Source: Brachyspira murdochii DSM 12563
GTDB lineage: Bacteria > Spirochaetota > Brachyspiria > Brachyspirales > Brachyspiraceae
Assembly (NCBI RefSeq): GCF_000092845.1
Contig: NC_014150.1
Span: 1,636,919 to 1,700,918 of the forward strand
Reading direction: 5' to 3'
Length of the DNA stretch: 64,000 bases
Part shown: in pieces, positions 35,077-44,587 of the stretch
Layout: the number at the start of each line of letters is the position of its first letter
How positions within the stretch are numbered: the first letter of the stretch is position 1
Notes under the pieces: model-generated
What the model saw: the letters and a program-made list of their open reading frames with translations, nothing else
Told to the model about the DNA's origin: nothing
Database searches by the model: none
Made by a program: the position numbers and the translations under genes

Positions 35077-37485
35077 ATGAATAATTTAAACATGAATAAA
35101 AAAATATTTTTATTATCATACATAATATTTATATCATCTATAGTTGTTTTTATAATTATTTTTTTCTTACTTGGAAATGTTGAAAGAAAAGGATATTTAT
35201 CAAATTTTAATCATATAATTGAGAATAAATATTATTTTACACTAAAATTTGAAAGTAAGCTTTTTCAAAATAACCAAATATACAGAGTATTCCCAAATAC
35301 AAATGAAATGCCTGATAATGTTGCTAATATTATATGGAGCGGAAGTTATTATGGGAATTTAGTTCTTGATAATGATCATATTCAATTAAAAGAAAATGAT
35401 AAAATAGAAAATATCAAATATAAATTAAGAATAAAAAAAGATGTATTTTTATTTTTGATATTTATTATAATACTTTTTCCAATACTCTATCTTTATATAA
35501 TACCTAATATTTATCATCATTATAAAGTATATATATTATTTTTTATATTAAATTCATTTTTGTATTTAATAACTTCAAATTTCATAATGCCTTTATTTTC
35601 TATGATAAGGCTTGATTTTAATGTACGCGATTTTTTATATACATACTTATTCGTAATGCTTGCTTATAATTTACTAGCGTATTATCCATTTAATTTAAGA
35701 TGTATAAAAAATATTAGAATAATACTTACTTCTTTATTTTGTGTTGTATCAATATTCTCATTTTTTGTAATAGAGTCTATCAGTTTAACAGTACTAAGTA
35801 TGGTAATAGTTTTTTCAGATATTGCCAATCTTTATGCCTCTCTTATTACTGTTCTTCCTGTTTATCTAAAAATTATTACTATTGCTGTAAGTATAATATA
35901 TTTTTCTTCCATAGTAATATTTATATTATTATTTATTTTTAATTTATATAAGATGTTTATAAGAAATAAGACATCATCATTAATTATGACTTCTTGTATA
36001 ATATTTATTTCATTTTATTTATTTTTAATACCAAAAAATATAGATATATGGAGTATAGACTTTGTAAGAAATGCTAGAAGAAAAGGAATAATAAATACTA
36101 TAAACTATAGAATTAATTATGACAGATTAAATAATATAAAACCAAGTAAAGAACTTGTAGAAGATTCTATTAATTTACTTAAAGAATATGAATTGAAAAG
36201 AGATGTATCAAAACTTTATTTGAAATCTACAAAAGATATTTTTAATAATATAAGAAAATTAGAAGAAGATATTAATTCTATATTAATAAATGCTTCTAAT
36301 GATAGTTTTGTTTATAATAATGAAAGAATAGATTATGATTATATAGAAAAGTTAAAAAATAATTATGCCGATGTATATAGCAATATAGGCACTTCAATCA
36401 CAAATGATTTAGAAAAAATAGAAAACTTAAAGCATAGTTTAAAAAGAGATGTGTATTTAATATTTTTGGAATCATTTTATGATTATTCACATTTTAAAAT
36501 ATTATTTGAAAAAGATCCGTTTACAAAAGAGTATAGGAACTGGGCTTATAATTCAAGAAAAATAGCACCTAATGTTAATAACGGAAGTTTTTATGCAAGG
36601 CTCTCAGGACTTACAGCTTCATCTCCTCTTTATCCGAAAACACAGTCAGAAAAAATAGAAAATACTCTTCCAGATTTACTTTCAAAAAATGGGTATAATA
36701 CTATAGCTTTAGAGGAGGCACTTAACACTTATAACTTAAAAACTTTTTATCCGTCTATAGGTTTTTCTTCTCAAGTATTCGGACTAGGAACTACTAATAT
36801 TAATACATATTTATCTACAAATATACAAAATTTAAAGAGTCCTATATTTGCATCTGGTTTTACTATATTGGGGCATACTGATTCGCATTTGGATAATAAT
36901 TTAAATATAGCAGAAAATAACAAAGAGTTTCTTAACTATTTTGAAGGTAACGATAAACTCCATATAATGGAAACACTTGATAACTCAGCTATGACAGCCA
37001 TTGAAATAATAAAGATAAGAGATACTATATTAAAACATTCTCCAAATGCCATTATAATATTTAAGCATGATCATCTATATCCTTATCTTAAAGCTATAAT
37101 ACAGCGTTCAAATATAGATGAAAAAATAAAAAACAACTTTTTAAATGATTACAAACCTTCACCAATACTAATATGGGACGGTACTAATGGGGCATACAAA
37201 GCAGATAAAAATTTTACTCCGGAAAATATACCTCTATTTATAGCTGTAAACTTAAATATTGACTATACTAACAGTATAATATCACTGTTATATAAAGAAG
37301 AAATCGAAAATACAATAAGCACTTACAACAGATTTTATTATACTACCAACAATATTCAAATAAATCAAAATGAAGTTTCCAACCTCACAATATTTAAATA
37401 CGAAAATGCTCAGCGAATATTATCTCAGGATATTTTTCAAGGTAAAAAATATTATTATGATTTAATAAATAACTCTAATAAATAA
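35077..37485 (+). CDS. Membrane sulfatase-like / LTA synthase-like phosphotransferase
   Basis: An 802-residue protein with a membrane N-terminal half (six or so hydrophobic helices up to about residue 330) and an extracytoplasmic C-terminal alkaline-phosphatase-fold domain. D-V-Y-L-I-F-L-E-S-F-Y near residue 460 matches the metal-binding strand of the LtaS/OpgB type, S-G-L-T-A-S-S-P the nucleophile threonine/serine region, and K-H-D-H near residue 666 the late metal ligands. These enzymes move phosphoglycerol or phosphoethanolamine onto surface glycans. Residues 1-120 are homologous to the start of the next gene. No ribosome-binding site is seen. It opens the glycan locus. Confidence 0.75.
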   Translation: MNNLNMNKKIFLLSYIIFISSIVVFIIIFFLLGNVERKGYLSNFNHIIENKYYFTLKFESKLFQNNQIYRVFPNTNEMPDNVANIIWSGSYYGNLVLDNDHIQLKENDKIENIKYKLRIKKDVFLFLIFIIILFPILYLYIIPNIYHHYKVYILFFILNSFLYLITSNFIMPLFSMIRLDFNVRDFLYTYLFVMLAYNLLAYYPFNLRCIKNIRIILTSLFCVVSIFSFFVIESISLTVLSMVIVFSDIANLYASLITVLPVYLKIITIAVSIIYFSSIVIFILLFIFNLYKMFIRNKTSSLIMTSCIIFISFYLFLIPKNIDIWSIDFVRNARRKGIINTINYRINYDRLNNIKPSKELVEDSINLLKEYELKRDVSKLYLKSTKDIFNNIRKLEEDINSILINASNDSFVYNNERIDYDYIEKLKNNYADVYSNIGTSITNDLEKIENLKHSLKRDVYLIFLESFYDYSHFKILFEKDPFTKEYRNWAYNSRKIAPNVNNGSFYARLSGLTASSPLYPKTQSEKIENTLPDLLSKNGYNTIALEEALNTYNLKTFYPSIGFSSQVFGLGTTNINTYLSTNIQNLKSPIFASGFTILGHTDSHLDNNLNIAENNKEFLNYFEGNDKLHIMETLDNSAMTAIEIIKIRDTILKHSPNAIIIFKHDHLYPYLKAIIQRSNIDEKIKNNFLNDYKPSPILIWDGTNGAYKADKNFTPENIPLFIAVNLNIDYTNSIISLLYKEEIENTISTYNRFYYTTNNIQINQNEVSNLTIFKYENAQRILSQDIFQGKKYYYDLINNSNK

Positions 37486-37486
37486 T

Positions 37487-37515
37487 TTGACTATTTAAAT
37501 TAATTGTGATATAAT
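37487..37515 (+). promoter_or_regulatory. Promoter of the phase-variable glycosyltransferase gene
   Basis: TTGACT (37487-37492), 17-base spacer, TATAAT (37510-37515). Transcription would start about 20 bases before the ATG at 37543. Confidence 0.7.
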
Positions 37516-37542
37516 AGTGAAATATTATATTGGATTTTATTT

Positions 37543-39658
37543 ATGAAGCAACAAGCAACAAGCAACAAGCAACAAGCAACAAGCAACAAGCAACAAGCAA
37601 CAAGCAACAAGCAACAAGCAACAAGCAACAAGCAACAAGCAACAAGATTCTAACTTATTAACATCTTTATTTAATAATCTCTATAGCTATTGCAAAAATA
37701 AAAAAATTAAAATATACATAATATTATTAATTATTATATTTATAAGTATAATAATACTTTCTATTCTTGGTAAAAAAACTAGAGTTGGATATTTATCTGA
37801 GTTTAATTTAATTATAGATGACACATTAAAATTAAATAATCTTAACATAGAAAAAACTAAATATTTATTTACTATAGATAATGAATTAGATAATAATTCT
37901 ATAATAAATTATATTTTCACTAATGAAGCTATTACAAATTATAGTTATAATTTCAGAATAAAATATTATTCTAAAGTTTTTAGAAATAGCGATATTTATA
38001 GTGTTTACATAGATGCTAATAAAATACTTAAAGAAAATAATTTCATTAAAGAAATAAAAATGTATGGAGATGGAAGTCCTTTCGGTAATTTAGTGTCTAA
38101 TAAAAAAATAGATTTAGATAAAATTGAAAATATTGAATATAAATTAAAAATAAAATATTATCTTATTGCTATCGTATTAATTATATTATTAATTATAGAT
38201 CTCATTTATATTTTCTCAAAACAATATTATAAATTGCTTAATATAGAATTAAGTAAGCCATTAAAGTTAGAATATATTATATATTCTATCATAGTATTTT
38301 TATGTTATGTAATGTACATATATTCTGATGTTCTTATCCATGTTCCTTTTAGTGTAAATTTATGGAATGTACATCCATTTAATTTTAATTATGAAGTTTA
38401 TATGAAAGTAGGTTCATATCATTATAGTCATTGGCCTTATTTAGCTTATATAATATATTCTATACTATTTTTTCCTATATGGGTTTATACAAAATTAAAA
38501 GGTTTTACTTTTTATACTTGGCATCATGAAGCATTTTCTATAGATATATTTGAATTAATGTATATAAAAACTATACTATTTATATTTGTATTAGTATCTG
38601 CTCGTACAGTATATAAAATATCTAAAGAATTTAAACTATCTGATAATAATTCAAAATTATCAGAATATCTATTTTTATCATCCCCATTTACTATATTGCC
38701 AGCCCTTTTTATATCTCAAATGGACATTATTACAATATATTTCATGTTACTTGGAATTTTGTCTTATATAAAACATGATAAGAAATATTTAATGTGGTTT
38801 GCCTTATCTATATGTCTAAAAAATTATCCTATTTTTATATTATTTCCTTTAATTTTACTTAGAGAAAAAAAATTAAAAGAAATAATACTATACAATATAA
38901 TAGCAATAGCACCATTTATAATTACAAATTCAATAACAAAAGTTGCTGACTTATTGTATTATCATAATCCTCCATTACCATATATTCCTGCTAAGGATAT
39001 TTATGGTGAAGTATTTAGTCTGTTATTATTGAATAAAATAGCAAATTTACCAGTATTTTTAATATTATATTCTATTATTTGTATCTATTGTTTTTTCACT
39101 CCTAAAAAAGATGATGATAAAATATTATCTATAAATATTATATTTGTAACTTTTGTAAGTTTTTTATTCGGTCATTCAGAAATTGTACCTTTATATCGTT
39201 TAGTTGTACTATCTCCTTTTATACCATTACTATTGTTTACAACAAATTTAAAATATTTAAAATTTAATATTTTTATAGAATTTATATCTCTAACTTTTTA
39301 TAGTATTTATTTATTAATTAGACATACTTATGTATCTCTTTCAGAAGCAACTCGAACATATTCTATACCATTAATTAAATTTTTCTATAAAGAAAAATCA
39401 TTCAAGTATAATAACATAAGAGACCTAATACCTATTTTATCTACTGAATATATTAATAATTTTATATACTCATTTATGTTTATAGGATTATTAATATTAG
39501 CTTATTTATTTTCTTATTATTCATATAAAAATAATTTTCAATCATATTATAGTGAAGAAATACAGATAAAAAGATATCTCATCCTTATTAGATATATACC
39601 TGTTCTAGTTGTTATGATTGGATTTATTATTCTATTATTTGTTAATAAATCATTTTAA
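37543..39658 (+). CDS. Membrane glycosyltransferase with a heptamer repeat after its start codon (currently out of frame)
   Basis: The body of the gene is open from 37547 to 39658 in one frame, but the only good start, ATG 37543, is in another frame. Between them lies a pure heptamer array (AAGCAAC, 14.4 copies). From ATG the current reading stops at 37651; losing one copy or gaining two would give a 702-residue protein. The part before the internal ATG at 38060 is real coding, because it matches the N-terminus of the 35077 protein (G-Y-L-S-x-F-N, I-E-N-I-x-Y-K-L-x-I-K). The rest has about ten membrane helices with F-I-S-Q-M-D near residue 340, as in GT-C mannosyl/glucosyltransferases. Confidence 0.8.
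37546..37646 (+). repeat. Pure heptanucleotide repeat AAGCAAC x 14.4
   Basis: The 7-bp unit is repeated without a single error over 101 bases starting directly after the ATG at 37543. The unit length is not a multiple of three, so each copy change shifts the frame of the following gene. Purity suggests recent or ongoing slippage. Confidence 0.95.
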
Positions 39659-39668
39659 AGGGTTTGAC

Positions 39669-40625
39669 ATGTATGATATAGGCTTAATAAAAGTAAATAT
39701 TCCAACTTATGATAAACATATATTTTTTGAAAAGAAAAATAAATACGCTTTATTAATACCTGTTTTAAATGAAGGAGAAAGATTTATATCGCAAATGAAT
39801 AAAATGAAAAATGCTAATATATTTAGTATTTGTGATGTATATATATGTGATGGTGGAAGTAAAGATAATTCATCTAATCCGGACTTTATAAAAGAATATG
39901 GATGTAAGGGGCTTTTAATAAATACAAGTGATAAAAAAGGACAAGGTGTACAATTAAAGCAAGGTTTTTATGAAGCTATAAAATATGGATATGATGGTGC
40001 TATTATGGTTGATGGTAATGATAAAGATAATGTCCATGAAAGTTTGCCATTATTTATAGAAAAATTGGAAGAGGGTTATGATGTTGTTCAGGCTACAAGA
40101 TTTACTTTAGGCGGTAAAGAAGAAAATACCCCTCTTTTAAGAAATATTGGTATAAGATTAATAGCTTCTCCTCTAATTAGTTTAACTTCAGGTTTTCATT
40201 ATGATGATGTTTGTAATGGATATAAAGGGTTTTCGAGAAAGTATATTGTAGATGAAAGAATGGATTGGTTTAGAGAAGATTTTAATACTTATGAATATTG
40301 TTATTATCCATTAATACATGTTAAAAAATTAGGTTATAAAGTTTGTCAAGTTCCTACAACAAGAATTTATCCAAAAAATGAAGTTCCATCAAAAATAAAA
40401 GGCTTTTCGTCTAATTTAAAATTATTAAAAGAAATATTTAATTTAGCTTATAGTAAGACCAGACCAGACCAGACCAGACCAGACCAGACCAGACCAGACC
40501 AGACCAGACCAGAATTAATATATACAGCGATTGCATATGCTTTTATAATAATTCAAAATATCAAAAATTACAACCTATGCTGCAGCAATATAAAATTGCA
40601 GCATAGGTTTTTTGTGTTTAACTAA
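39669..40625 (+). CDS. GT2-family glycosyltransferase 1, with a pentamer-repeat tail
   Basis: A 318-residue protein in the current frame. GT-A core motifs: P-V-L-N-E-G-E near residue 31, C-D-G-G-S-K-D-N-S near 60, V-D-G-N-D-K-D near 114, resembling dolichol-phosphate-mannose-synthase-like enzymes. AAAGGG and the ATG at 39669 are preferred over the upstream in-frame ATG at 39618, which lies inside the previous gene. The conserved domain ends at L-L-K-E-I-F-N-L-A-Y; after that comes (T-R-P-D-Q)n from the AGACC array and about 40 residues translated through a terminator hairpin, which is not a natural tail. Paralogues are at 42663 and 46353. Confidence 0.85.
   Translation: MYDIGLIKVNIPTYDKHIFFEKKNKYALLIPVLNEGERFISQMNKMKNANIFSICDVYICDGGSKDNSSNPDFIKEYGCKGLLINTSDKKGQGVQLKQGFYEAIKYGYDGAIMVDGNDKDNVHESLPLFIEKLEEGYDVVQATRFTLGGKEENTPLLRNIGIRLIASPLISLTSGFHYDDVCNGYKGFSRKYIVDERMDWFREDFNTYEYCYYPLIHVKKLGYKVCQVPTTRIYPKNEVPSKIKGFSSNLKLLKEIFNLAYSKTRPDQTRPDQTRPDQTRPELIYTAIAYAFIIIQNIKNYNLCCSNIKLQHRFFVFN
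40456..40513 (+). repeat. Pure pentanucleotide repeat AGACC x 11.6
   Basis: Eleven perfect 5-bp copies plus AGA, at the 3' end of the GT2 gene. One of the other two frames stops at 40516-40518 immediately after the array; the third continues to about 40606. Confidence 0.95.
40574..40613 (+). terminator. Intrinsic terminator overlapped by the extended GT2 reading frame
   Basis: CCTATGCTGCA pairs with TGCAGCATAGG, followed by six T. In the current repeat phase the GT2 frame runs straight through this hairpin, arguing that the ancestral stop lay upstream. Confidence 0.85.
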
Positions 40626-40640
40626 TTTTAGGAATATATT

Positions 40641-41762
40641 ATGGTATATGATTATATAATAATAGGTGCAGGTATTTACGGGTTTTATTCAGCTGACATT
40701 TTATCTGATAAATATAAGAATTCTAAAATTTTAATAATAGAAAAGGATAATAAAGTATTTTCAAGAGCCTCTTATGTTAATCAGGCAAGATTACATAATG
40801 GTTATCATTATCCTAGGTCATTGCATACTGCTATAAAATGTTCTCATTACTTTGATAGGTTTATTAAAGACTTTCCATTTTCAATAGTTTCAGATTATAC
40901 TAAGATTTATGCAGTATCATCAAAATTTGGTATGGCTACTCCTAATAATTTTGAGCTTTTTTGTGATAATGCCAATATACCTTATGAAAGAATAGATGAA
41001 AGCATATTTTTTAATAAAAATACTGTAGATGCATGCTATAAAACAAAAGAATATACTATAGACACGCTAAAAATAAAGCATTTTTATTTAGAAAAATTAA
41101 AAGAAAAATTAAATATTACCATCATTTATAATGATTACATAAAAGATGCTGTTATTAATAATGACATATGGGTATTAAAATTAAATTCAAATAAAGTTAT
41201 AAGTACTAATTTTGTTATTAATACTTCTTATGCTTCTTTAAACAGCATATTAAAAATATTTCACTTAAATACATTATCTATGAAATTTGAATTAGCAGAG
41301 ATGATACTTTGCAATCCATCTGAAAGTTTAAAAGGTTTCGGAATAACATTGATGGATGGTCCGTTTTTTTCTGTAATGCCTTTTGATAGTCATGGTATGT
41401 ATTCTCTATCATCAGTAAGATATACACCGCATCAAAATTGTTTTTCAGAATTGCCGCAATTTACCTGTCAGGAAAAATCCGAAACCTGCTGCGGACTATT
41501 TTTAGATAATTGTAATGCCTGCAAAGTAAGACCTAATACAGCTTGGATGCATATGTTTCAGCTAGCTAAAAAATATTTAAAATCAGAATTTTTACCAGAA
41601 TTTAGAGAAAGTATTTTTGCTATAAAGGCATTAATGCAGTCCTCTTCAACATCTGATTCAAGACCAGTTATTATTATAGAAAATAATAAAGATCCAAAAT
41701 TTATTAGTATTCTTGGCGGAAAATTAAATACTATATATGAATTAAATGAGGTACTTTTATGA
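40641..41762 (+). CDS. FAD-dependent oxidoreductase (DAO-like)
   Basis: A 373-residue protein with an N-terminal dinucleotide fold (I-I-I-G-A-G-I-Y-G-F-Y followed by I-I-E-K-D), the signature of FAD-dependent D-amino-acid-oxidase-type or UDP-galactopyranose-mutase-like proteins. R-L-H-N-G-Y-H-Y-P-R near residue 50 probably contacts the flavin. Near residue 270-295 a cysteine-rich insert (C, C-C, C, C) could bind metal. TAGGAA precedes the start. In this locus it is likely to modify a sugar or sugar precursor; the exact reaction is unknown. It overlaps the next gene by four bases (ATGA). Confidence 0.75.
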   Translation: MVYDYIIIGAGIYGFYSADILSDKYKNSKILIIEKDNKVFSRASYVNQARLHNGYHYPRSLHTAIKCSHYFDRFIKDFPFSIVSDYTKIYAVSSKFGMATPNNFELFCDNANIPYERIDESIFFNKNTVDACYKTKEYTIDTLKIKHFYLEKLKEKLNITIIYNDYIKDAVINNDIWVLKLNSNKVISTNFVINTSYASLNSILKIFHLNTLSMKFELAEMILCNPSESLKGFGITLMDGPFFSVMPFDSHGMYSLSSVRYTPHQNCFSELPQFTCQEKSETCCGLFLDNCNACKVRPNTAWMHMFQLAKKYLKSEFLPEFRESIFAIKALMQSSSTSDSRPVIIIENNKDPKFISILGGKLNTIYELNEVLL

Positions 41763-42637
41763 AAGATAAAAATTATGCTAGTTTTATTATAGCTAAAATT
41801 GACAGCAAAGAAAATTATAAAATATTAGAAAATTATATATTAAATAAATTTGAGTATAGTGAAATAATTATATTAATAAATGATCATAATATTAAAAATA
41901 TTAAAGAATATTTAAATCCTTCTTCTGATAATGTATTATGCCTTAATTTAGGTCAAAATACAGATGAAGATAATTCTATAAGGGCAGGATTAGAATTTTC
42001 AAAAGGAGATGTAGTTTTTGTAATTAAAGATTTATCTATTAGTAATATAGAAGATTATTTAGATAATCTTTATGAATCAAATAAGAAAGGTGTAGATGCC
42101 TCATTTTTAACTTCTAAATATTACAGGTTTAAGGATAAATTAACTATTAATTTAATATCATCATTTTCTAAACATAAATTAAAAAATGTATATGATATTT
42201 TATTTTTGGTTACAAGGCGAGTTATAAATGCTATTACAGAAGACAGTAGTAAAACAACTCCTATATCGTACATTATTCGTGATATTGGATATAGTTATAA
42301 TGAACTTGAATACAATATAAAAAATAAAAAATATTATATGTCAAAACAAACTAGAAGTGTTTATTTATTACTATTTTCAGAAGCTTCTTCAAATTTTACA
42401 GCATCATTATCTTTATTAAGTGCTTTAATTGCTGTAGTGACAGGAATATATGCTTTAATTATATATTTATCTGATAATAAGCCAGTTGAAGGGTGGACTA
42501 CAACGTTTTTATTTTTATCATTTAGTTTCACTATGATATTTGCTATATTTAGTCTTATCATAAGATATTTAAGTGTAATACAAAAAGAATTATATAATAA
42601 ACCAAATTTTAGAGTAAAGTCAGTTTTTAAATTATAA
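41759..42637 (+). CDS. Degenerate GT2-like protein with two C-terminal membrane helices
   Basis: A 292-residue protein coupled by an ATGA overlap to the upstream oxidoreductase. The first 190 residues follow the order of a GT-A fold (strand-helix pattern, then G-D-V-V-F-V-I-K-D) but lack the D-x-D and D-G-G-S motifs seen in the neighbours. Two hydrophobic helices at about 212-232 and 247-270 resemble those at the end of bactoprenol glucosyltransferases (GtrB/DPM1-like). It may be a non-catalytic partner or a divergent enzyme. Confidence 0.6.
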   Translation: MKDKNYASFIIAKIDSKENYKILENYILNKFEYSEIIILINDHNIKNIKEYLNPSSDNVLCLNLGQNTDEDNSIRAGLEFSKGDVVFVIKDLSISNIEDYLDNLYESNKKGVDASFLTSKYYRFKDKLTINLISSFSKHKLKNVYDILFLVTRRVINAITEDSSKTTPISYIIRDIGYSYNELEYNIKNKKYYMSKQTRSVYLLLFSEASSNFTASLSLLSALIAVVTGIYALIIYLSDNKPVEGWTTTFLFLSFSFTMIFAIFSLIIRYLSVIQKELYNKPNFRVKSVFKL

Positions 42638-42662
42638 ATAATATGATAGGGGATAAAATTGT

Positions 42663-43457
42663 ATGAATTTTGAAGAAATAAAAAAAAGAATTCCAGAATA
42701 TACATATATTTCTTTTTTTGAAAAAAGAAATAAATATGCCTCTGTAATTCCAGTTTTAAATGAAGGTCAGAGATTTTTCAATCAATTAGATAAAATGAAA
42801 AGTAAGGATATATTCAGAATATCTGATATATTTATATGCGATGGAGGAAGTAGTGATTCTTCATCAAATCCAGAAATTATTAAAAACTATGGTTGCAAAG
42901 GATTAATAATTAATAAAAGTAATATTAAAGGTCATGGTACTCAATTAAAACAAGGGTATTATGAAGCATTAAAAGAAGGTTATGATGGTATAATAACTTT
43001 TGATGGTAATAATAAAGATAATGTAGAAGATACTTTGGAGTTATTTATAAAAAAATTTGATGAAGGATATGATGTAATACAAGCTACTAGATTTTCAATG
43101 GGAGGGAAAGGAGTAAATACACCATTATCAAGATATTTGGCAATTAAGTTGATAGCTTCTCCTTTAGTAAGTCTATGTTCTGGATATCACTATACTGATC
43201 CTACAAATGGATATAAAGCATTTTCAAGAAGATACATGACAGATGATAGAATAGATTGGTTTAAGGCGGAATATTCTAAATATGAATATGGTTATTTTCC
43301 GCTAGTGCATGCTAAAAAACTTGGATATAGAATTACTCAAGTTCCAACTATTAGGGAATATCCTATTGGAGAAATACCTTCAAAAATAAAAGGATTTAGC
43401 TCTAATTTGAAATTATTGAAACAGATGCTTAATAGTTTATTTAATAGTCCAAAATAG
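42663..43457 (+). CDS. GT2-family glycosyltransferase 2
   Basis: A 264-residue GT-A glycosyltransferase closely related to 39669-40625 along its whole length (P-V-L-N-E-G-Q, C-D-G-G-S-S-D-S-S, F-D-G-N-N-K-D, and the C-terminal P-S-K-I-K-G-F-S-S-N-L-K-L-L-K). It ends naturally 14 residues after the conserved K-G-F-S-S-N-L-K-L-L-K block, showing where the repeat-extended paralogue should end. AGGGG lies before the start. Probably transfers a sugar in surface-glycan assembly. Confidence 0.87.
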   Translation: MNFEEIKKRIPEYTYISFFEKRNKYASVIPVLNEGQRFFNQLDKMKSKDIFRISDIFICDGGSSDSSSNPEIIKNYGCKGLIINKSNIKGHGTQLKQGYYEALKEGYDGIITFDGNNKDNVEDTLELFIKKFDEGYDVIQATRFSMGGKGVNTPLSRYLAIKLIASPLVSLCSGYHYTDPTNGYKAFSRRYMTDDRIDWFKAEYSKYEYGYFPLVHAKKLGYRITQVPTIREYPIGEIPSKIKGFSSNLKLLKQMLNSLFNSPK

Positions 43458-43474
43458 TAAAAGAGGTTATCTAT

Positions 43475-44587
43475 ATGAAAAATATAAAAATAGGATTTAT
43501 TGGAGCAGGTCATATATCTAATTCGATGTCTAATGCTATAGATAATATCGAAGGTATAGAAAAATATGCTGTATCTTCTAGGGATATAAATAAAGCAAAA
43601 GAGTTTTCAAAATATCATAATTTTAAAAAGAGCTATGGTTCATACATAGAAATGTTGGAAGATGAAAATGTAGAATTAGTTTACGTAGCTACACCAGTAT
43701 CGCATCATTACAAACATGTTAAAATAGCATTGGAACATAATAAACATGTACTATGTGAAAAAACTTTTACTTCAAATTACAAAGAGGCAAAAGAACTAAT
43801 TACTATTTCTAAAAATAAAAATCTTTTATTAGCAGATGCTATGTGGACTAGATATATGCCTTCGAGATATAAAATAGAAGAGTTTTTAAATAGCGGTATT
43901 ATTGGTATTCCTAAGATGCTAGAAGCAAATTTAGGATATATACTTACAAATAAAGATAGACTATTTAATAAAGAATTGTCAGGAGGTGCTTTGTATGAAA
44001 TTGGTATATATACTATTAATTTAGCTTTATCAGTGTTAGGGCATAATATAAAAGGAATAAATGTTAATTCTATAATAGATTGCAACGGTATAGATTTACA
44101 AAGTTCAATCACATTAAATTATAGTAATGATGTAATAGCTACTTTAATATATTCAATAAACTCAATTACGGATAGCAGAGCTGTTATAGCTGGTACGGAT
44201 GGTTATATTGTTATTGAAAATGTTAATAATCCTCAGAATATATATGTTTTTTCAAAAGAAAGGAAATTATTAGATAGTTATTATAAAAATGATGGTATTA
44301 AAGGTTATGAATATCAATTAAAATCAATTGTAAAATCTATAAGTAATGGAGAAATAGAATGCAAAGATATGCCGCATAATGAAATTTTAGAAGAAATGAA
44401 ATTAGTTGATATTATCACAGAACAGAACAGAAACAGAACAGAACAGAACAGAACAGAACAGAACAGAACAGAACAGAACAGAACTAATATAATTATTTTA
44501 ACTATATATTATTCTATTAAAAAGTCAATACATAAAAAACGTATTGACTTTTTTTATTTTAAAAATTCAGGAGTAAATTATGAATAA
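43475..44587 (+). CDS. Gfo/Idh/MocA-family oxidoreductase with a pentamer-repeat tail
   Basis: A 370-residue protein in the current frame. NAD(P)-binding motif I-G-F-I-G-A-G-H-I at the start; V-A-T-P-V-S-H-H and C-E-K-T (usually E-K-P) near residue 95. These enzymes oxidise or reduce sugar or inositol derivatives, here probably a nucleotide-sugar step. The conserved domain ends near I-L-E-E-M-K-L-V-D-I-I; the rest is (T-E-Q-N-R)n from the ACAGA array plus about 30 residues translated through a terminator. Both other frames stop within ten bases after the array. It overlaps the next start by eight bases. Confidence 0.85.
   Translation: MKNIKIGFIGAGHISNSMSNAIDNIEGIEKYAVSSRDINKAKEFSKYHNFKKSYGSYIEMLEDENVELVYVATPVSHHYKHVKIALEHNKHVLCEKTFTSNYKEAKELITISKNKNLLLADAMWTRYMPSRYKIEEFLNSGIIGIPKMLEANLGYILTNKDRLFNKELSGGALYEIGIYTINLALSVLGHNIKGINVNSIIDCNGIDLQSSITLNYSNDVIATLIYSINSITDSRAVIAGTDGYIVIENVNNPQNIYVFSKERKLLDSYYKNDGIKGYEYQLKSIVKSISNGEIECKDMPHNEILEEMKLVDIITEQNRNRTEQNRTEQNRTEQNRTNIIILTIYYSIKKSIHKKRIDFFYFKNSGVNYE
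44417..44482 (+). repeat. Pentanucleotide repeat ACAGA (3 copies, one extra A, 10 copies)
   Basis: Three perfect copies (44417-44431), an inserted A at 44432, then ten perfect copies (44433-44482). It lies at the 3' end of the oxidoreductase gene, in the same relative place as the AGACC array at 40456. The inserted A shows that slippage has combined with a point indel. Confidence 0.93.
44519..44556 (+). terminator. Intrinsic terminator overlapped by the oxidoreductase frame
   Basis: AAAGTCAATAC pairs with GTATTGACTTT, followed by a T-run. The current oxidoreductase frame passes through it, and the next gene's ribosome-binding site (AGGAG) follows. Confidence 0.8.

Noticed and set aside
37546-37646. 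CRISPR array
   Set aside because: The unit is 7 bp with no spacers; it is a simple sequence repeat. No CRISPR-like array or cas gene was found anywhere in the window.
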